Source: Saprospirales bacterium (GTDB lineage Bacteria > Bacteroidota > Bacteroidia > Chitinophagales > Saprospiraceae). Taken from it: a stretch of DNA of 64,000 nt. The translations under genes and the position numbers were made by a program. Positions 59,831 to 64,000 of the stretch are shown piece after piece (position 1 is the stretch's first letter; each line of letters begins with the position of its first letter). Where the stretch lies: positions 1-64,000 of the forward strand of contig JADJBL010000005.1 in NCBI GenBank assembly GCA_016703765.1, read 5' to 3'. The notes beneath the pieces were generated by a model. The model was not told where the DNA came from and searched no databases. It worked only from the letters and a program-made list of their open reading frames with translations.

Positions 59831-60589
59831 CGCCATGACGCACCCACCCTTGCTAAACAGGATCGACAACGGCATCGGCGGCATTATCGAAGCAGCGTAC
59901 CAAACCCACCCTGGCAAACCCATTACTTATACCGTGAGCGGCATCCGGGAGTCCGACGGGTTTAATTCCAACCTCAGCCGCTGAATTTGAACAACCCTAT
60001 ACGACCGGAAAGACAGGAATTGGGCTTTGGCCGTTCGTTCCATCGTAGGCGGCGCGGTGTTCGAGAGCTTTTATCACCAGGCCAACGGCGACGACCCCTC
60101 CACCTTTGAGAAAGCCGATTCGCTGGGCATGGAAGGCTATGTGTACTTTACCAAAATATATAAAGAGGAAGACCCCGGTTTTCTTTACCAGGCGCGCCGG
60201 AACCATTGGTCGCTCCGGGTCGACAGAGTTTTGCCCGACTACAGCCTGGTGCAACTCAAAGCCGAGATCAGCTACGATTTTGCATCCAATGGTATTTCTC
60301 ACACCGCCCAGGCCAAGGGCTACGAGTACGATTCCCTGGGAGGGCTGACCGACTTCAAGCGACGAATCGAGCGGCGTTTACGACATCCTTGCCGACGGTG
60401 GTCACGGAATATGCCGCGATATGCGCCATCCGGGGTTCCGTCGGATCATGGCCCAGGACCTCATGGCGCCATCCCCGCGAATCGAGGATCTTTACGACGG
60501 GCTTCCGCTGGGACAGCTAAGTTTGGGCTTGCCCAGCATGAGCAAAAACTCGGGTGTTTACGACCTGGAATTTTACCCTCGCGGGTTTA

Positions 60590-62720
60590 TTGACAATACC
60601 GACCAAGCCCTGACCATAAACCCTACATGGATACCGTGGCCACCTTCGGTTACGATGCGAAAGGGAATATTATCCGGCGCTCAAATCCGAACGGAGACCT
60701 CAAGTTCTATTTTTACGACCGCACCGGCATGTACGCCATTTCAGATTCGATTTTTCTGAAAAAAGGGAAAGCGAGCCCCTTGCCGTTGGTAAACCATTAT
60801 AAATATGACCCGCGCACAGGGGAGCAGGCCGAGGTCACGCGCCCAACGACGCTGTTTCCCGAAAGACCTTCGACGATTTCGGGCGGGTAGTTTCGATCGC
60901 CGAAAGCGATCCGGATGATGCCTCCCTGGTGCTGATCAAGGAGAGTTACCAGTATGAACTGTTCGGCGCCGCCGATGGATTTTCGAAGAATCGCGTCGTG
61001 CGCACCCTTCAGCAGGACGGGTATGAGATCGTGGAGCTGGTCCGTCTTCAACCGGTGCATATGAGCGAGGGCGGTTCGTCCATGTCGGGCGAGACCCGCG
61101 AATATACCGTCGAGGGCATTCAACACGCGCGCCTCATCCGAAAGGGCGAGCAGGAAATGAGATACCTGTACAATTGCGGCGGCCAGATCACCGATATCTT
61201 CCAAAAGAACGGCAGGATCTCTCCACACCGAATACTCCTACGATGTCCTCGACCCTGACCCGCATCCGCGACCAGCACGGCGCCGTCACGACCTACCGCT
61301 ACGACAGCATGGACGAGAAACGCGAAATGAGCGACCCCTCGACCGGCCCGGCCTCCTACGCCTACGACGGCGCCGGGAATGTGTTTATGTAAATGCGAAA
61401 AAGGACAGCACCTTCTTTGCCTACGACGAACTGTACCGCATCCTGTCAAAAGGTTTTTCAAAAGAGCCGGCGGAGGCGATCCAATATACCTACGACCAGG
61501 ATGGGTTCGTGGGATTTCTGACCACTCTGAAGAGCAAGAATGTGATTTCCACCTACAAATACAACAGCCTCGGCAAGGTGGTCTTCCACATGCGGAAAAT
61601 GGGGAATCGCCAATTCACGCTACAAACCGATTACGACCCCTACGGCAGGATGCTGAGCATGACCTACCCGGATGCGAAAAAGGTGGAATACCGGTATTAT
61701 CCTTCGGGCGCCTTGCGGGGGTGAAGATGGGGGATTGAGACGCTGGCTGTGTGGGAAACCTTTCGCCCTGGCCAAACCCCTTACATAGGCACGGGGTGGT
61801 CGTCAAAAACACCTTCTTTGCTTCCAATGAGCGGATCGCCCATTCCGTTTTCGGCCCGACGGGGGTCGAGATACAAGGATTTTCCTACCGTTTCGACGAT
61901 TACGGCAATGTCCGTTTCGTCGAAAACCGCATTCTGAAAAGCAAGAGACGCTTTGCGTACGACGACCTGAACCGCCTGGTGGAGTGGGAAAAATGGGGGA
62001 GCGGAAACCCCAATGGCCAGAAAGAGCGGTTTGCCTACGATGCCGTCGGGAACATCCTGGAGAAGGAAGGAGTGCAGTATGCGTATGAAGCAGGCAGGCC
62101 CTACGTACTGGCGAAATTCGGCGCTCAGATCATCGAGCATGACCCCAACGGCAATCAGACCAAGGGGCTGAACGGAAAGCGATACGTTTACGATGCAATG
62201 GACCGGCTCGTTCAGGTCATCGGCCAGAACAATATCGTATTGGCGTCTTACCTGTACGATGCCTCCAACGGGCGCATTCAGAAGACGACCCCTACGGGAG
62301 GTACGACTATATACATCGACGAGCTGTACGAGGTCAATTTGAAGACCAACAAGGTCAGCAAATACATTTATGCCCACGGCCGGCTCATCGCTTCCGTATC
62401 GACCCCGGCTGCCGTAATCCAGTATTACCACCACGATCATTTGGGCAGCATCACCCTGATCACCAATGCACAGGGAGGGGTGGCCGGGCATTCGATTACC
62501 TGCCTTTCGGGCAGCAAATCGTGGTTGCAGGCAATGCACAGGGCCTGGGTTTACGGGCCAGCCATCGACCCGACGCAGGCCGATCTACTACCAATCGAGG
62601 TTTTACCCTGGGCCGTTTCCGCAGCCCGACAGTTGGATCCGCGCCCGGGGCCCGCAGACCCTCAATCGCTACACCTACGTGGGCAACAACCCGCTCACCT
62701 TTGTGGACCCCACGGGCCAC
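60590..62720 (+). repeat. YD/RHS repeat block ending in the RHS core
   Basis: Repeated Y(D)xxGN-type motifs: FGYDAKGNIIRRSNPNG, YDPRTGEQAEV, FDDFGRVVSIAES, YRYDSMDEKREM, YAYDGAGNV, YDELYRILSKG, YDPYGRMLSMTYPD, FAYDAVGNILEKEG, YVYDAMDRLVQVIG. The block closes with YHHDHLGSITLITNAQG and NRYTYVGNNPLTFVDPTGH. These wind into the RHS cocoon. Confidence 0.85.
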
Positions 62721-63134
62721 TGGTTTGGGGTAGACGACTTGATTGCGGCCGGGGTTGGCTTCGCGGTCGGCTTCACGGTAGCCCTGATCGCCTCCGATTT
62801 TGACTGGAAAGTAGCACTAGCCGCCGGCCTTTCCAATGCTGTCACGTTTTGGTTTGCCTACAGTACCTTCGGCGTGGGAGGAGCCGTCTTTATCGGCAGT
62901 ATGCAGTTGGCGGCCACCGTGTCCAACAACGTCTTTGCAGGCAGCAAGGGAGGTTCGATCGGCGACGCCATACAATTGGTAACGACCTTCGGCGCCTCGC
63001 CGATGACGAGCACGGTGGGCCTGGTGGTAGGCGTGTCGTATATCCTGTTCACGACCCCTGGGCCGAGGATTTCCATTACGTCGATGGGCGCTGTGGTTCA
63101 ACGCGGGGCGGGGCCGAGGCTATGACCAGGGGCG

Positions 63135-63437
63135 GTGATCCATTATAAGGACAACGCTAGTTTCAACGAAGAACTGATCAGCCACGAGCTGGTTCACCGC
63201 CGTCAATACGGATTTTCGGGCGACGGGTTTGTGCCCGTTTATTTTGCGGATATCGGCCTCCGCATGGCGACCGGCTCGGGCAGGGAAACCGCCTACAAGA
63301 ATTCCATATTCGAAGCGGAGGCTTATGGGAAAGACTATTCCATCGGAACCTCCGGCTCCGACTCGCCCGAGGACGCCATTCGGATCATCCAGTTGTTCGA
63401 TCAAAATGTGCTGGGCACGGCGCCGGGGAGGTTTTGA
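63135..63437 (+). CDS. HExxH (zincin-like) C-terminal domain of the RHS protein
   Basis: The frame opens after the hydrophobic post-core segment with VIHYKDNASFNEELI. It holds SHELVHRRQYGF, a HExxH zinc motif, and a later acidic FEAEAYGKD that could give the third ligand. It ends TAPGRF just before a terminator. The tip of an RHS protein is where the variable effector sits, so a metallopeptidase effector is inferred. It is unlikely to be translated alone; the upstream frame (62466-63125) carries VGFAVGFTVALIASDFDW and other hydrophobic segments. Confidence 0.6.
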   Translation: MIHYKDNASFNEELISHELVHRRQYGFSGDGFVPVYFADIGLRMATGSGRETAYKNSIFEAEAYGKDYSIGTSGSDSPEDAIRIIQLFDQNVLGTAPGRF

Positions 63438-63453
63438 GAGAGATACTTTAACG

Positions 63454-63484
63454 CGAAGCAACCTGCCATCGGCAGGTTGCTTCG
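63454..63484 (+). terminator. Stem-loop after the RHS gene
   Basis: Perfect 14-bp arms CGAAGCAACCTGCC (63454-63467) and its complement (63471-63484) around a 3-nt loop, 17 nt after the stop at 63437. No long T run follows. Confidence 0.65.
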
Positions 63485-63583
63485 TCTTGAATAAAAGTAG
63501 TATTGAGCAGCAAAAATTCCCCTACCTTCGTTATACCCTTTGTACCGGCCTGGCCGTTATTTCCAAAGACCAAACCAGCGCGC

Positions 63584-64000
63584 ATGGATATTTCCCTAAC
63601 CATCCAACTACAGGAAGCCGAATTCATCCGGGCTTGTGTCCGGAAGGAACGCTGGGCCCAGAAGTGGTTGTATGAAGAACACTACGGCAAAATGATGGCC
63701 GTCTGCCTGCGCTACGCCAACAACCCCGACGAAGCCCTGGATATCCTCCACGAAGGGTTTATCAAAGTTTTCAAACATATAGAACAATACCAGCCGGGCA
63801 CCTCGCTGGCCGCCTGGATCCGCCGAATCATGGTCAATACGGCTATCGACTACTACCGCAAGACCATCCGCCGGCGCACCGAAGACCTCGAGCAGGCCTA
63901 CCACCTCCAAACGGCCGATCCCGATGCGATCAGCCGCTGCTCGGAACAGGAAATACTCGAAACGGTACAGGAACTGTCGCCCGCCTACCGGGCCGTCTTT
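63584..64000 (+). CDS. ECF-type RNA polymerase sigma factor, partial
   Basis: The reading frame opens at 63584 (MDISLTIQLQEAEFIRACVRK) and runs to the window edge, 139 codons. Region 2 is complete: WLYEEHYGKMMAVCLRYANNPDEALDILHEGFIKVF, split around the core-binding helix, then TSLAAWIRRIMVNTAIDYYRK for -10 recognition. Region 4 starts at the edge (ILETVQELSPAYRAVF). Bacteroidota carry many such sigma factors, often paired with a downstream anti-sigma gene, which would lie right of the window. A 7/8 -7 box (TACCTTCG, 63523-63530) lies 54 nt upstream. Confidence 0.9.
   Translation, partial: MDISLTIQLQEAEFIRACVRKERWAQKWLYEEHYGKMMAVCLRYANNPDEALDILHEGFIKVFKHIEQYQPGTSLAAWIRRIMVNTAIDYYRKTIRRRTEDLEQAYHLQTADPDAISRCSEQEILETVQELSPAYRAVF

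Larger units (their letters stand above)
57571..63437 (+). pseudogene. FG-GAP/RHS-repeat protein with zincin-like tip, heavily frameshifted
   Basis: Protein-like segments in all three plus frames line up into one long SpvB/RHS-type polypeptide of roughly 1900 residues. The order is: a beta-rich lead (SYIPAAVYGLRYKKYQ near 57830), FG-GAP/VCBS repeats (58.0-59.8 kb), a transition (DGFNSNLSR, QANGDDPSTFEKADSLG), YD/RHS repeats (60.6-62.5 kb), the RHS core end (LNRYTYVGNNPLTFVDPTGH near 62690), a hydrophobic segment and an HExxH domain. At least a dozen frame changes occur, and 57190-57470 and 58370-58620 look scrambled. It may be a decayed gene, but core genes nearby also carry one-base errors, so poor consensus over a repetitive gene is equally likely. 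RHS proteins are usually exported polymorphic toxins or adhesins. Confidence 0.65.

Noticed and set aside
26628..61752. A shared 13-mer ACGCTGGCTGTGT at 26628 and 61740
   Set aside because: A 13-nt match between two places in 64 kb is expected by chance several times; flanks do not match.
1..64000. tRNA or rRNA genes
   Set aside because: GTTCGA-like strings occur only inside coding genes without acceptor or anticodon stems; nothing cloverleaf-like was found by eye.
1..64000. Insertion sequences or prophage genes
   Set aside because: No transposase, integrase, capsid or terminase motif was seen in any reading frame.

Overview
The window looks like part of a Bacteroidota chromosome, most likely a Saprospiria (Lewinella/Haliscomenobacter-like) bacterium; the class is inference, the phylum is well supported. 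Phylum evidence: type IX secretion (T9SS) sorting domains, a GldM C-terminal-like protein, the Bacteroidota-typical families DUF4270, DUF4286, DUF4290 and DUF5723, and several promoters of the Bacteroidota form (TTG or TTTG, about 19-20 nt, then TAnnTTTG). No rRNA, tRNA, CRISPR array or transposase was recognised.

Layout. 0-2.7 kb: an edge-truncated AbrB/MazE-like antitoxin, a GH13 amylase lipoprotein and an XRE-pentapeptide protein. 2.8-6.4 kb: an AT-rich accessory stretch of same-direction genes (GldM-C-like, hypothetical, T9SS cargo, DUF998-like membrane protein) containing two 64-66 bp imperfect inverted repeats that resemble integron attC sites. 6.7-8.9 kb: OmpA lipoprotein, beta-barrel protein, TPR protein. 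9.1-17.1 kb: tandem glycosyltransferases, ABC exporter with a DinB-like protein, a large membrane protein, and a DUF1761/AraC/membrane/VTT run. 17.2-23.2 kb: clpB, trehalose synthase, M14 carboxypeptidase. 23.2-39 kb: three near-identical palindromes, a metallopeptidase/propeller/barrel protein, alpha/beta hydrolase, polyprenyl synthase, asd, lamin-tail T9SS cargo, dgkA, DUF5723, OmpH, an M50 protease with CBS domains and an acyl-CoA dehydrogenase. 39-48.5 kb: a Bacteroidota-type cell-envelope neighbourhood, glgA-like/DUF4270/glmS/DUF4290/murA/DUF4286 leftward, with panC, panD and an LPG-synthase-like protein divergent. glmS and murA supply amino-sugar and peptidoglycan precursors; panC and panD make pantothenate. 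48.6-57 kb: ferritin, an HD-PycTM fusion, parC, a DUF4062-STAND ATPase and small accessory genes. 57-63.4 kb: a long FG-GAP/RHS protein, badly broken in frame, ending in an HExxH domain. The window ends inside an ECF sigma factor.

Sequence quality matters here. At least eight genes, including the single-copy core gene parC, carry what look like one-base frameshifts, often in short homopolymers, and there is a G13 run at 6257. These look more like consensus errors than true pseudogenes, although the RHS region is so damaged that real decay or misassembly of its repeats is also possible.

The best candidates for unusual biology are the attC-like cassettes (3.8-6.4 kb), the palindrome trio (23.19-23.40 kb), the HD-PycTM gene with an inverted repeat touching its start codon (49.1-50.5 kb), the STAND ATPase (53.2-55.9 kb) and the RHS protein with a zincin-like tip (57.6-63.4 kb).
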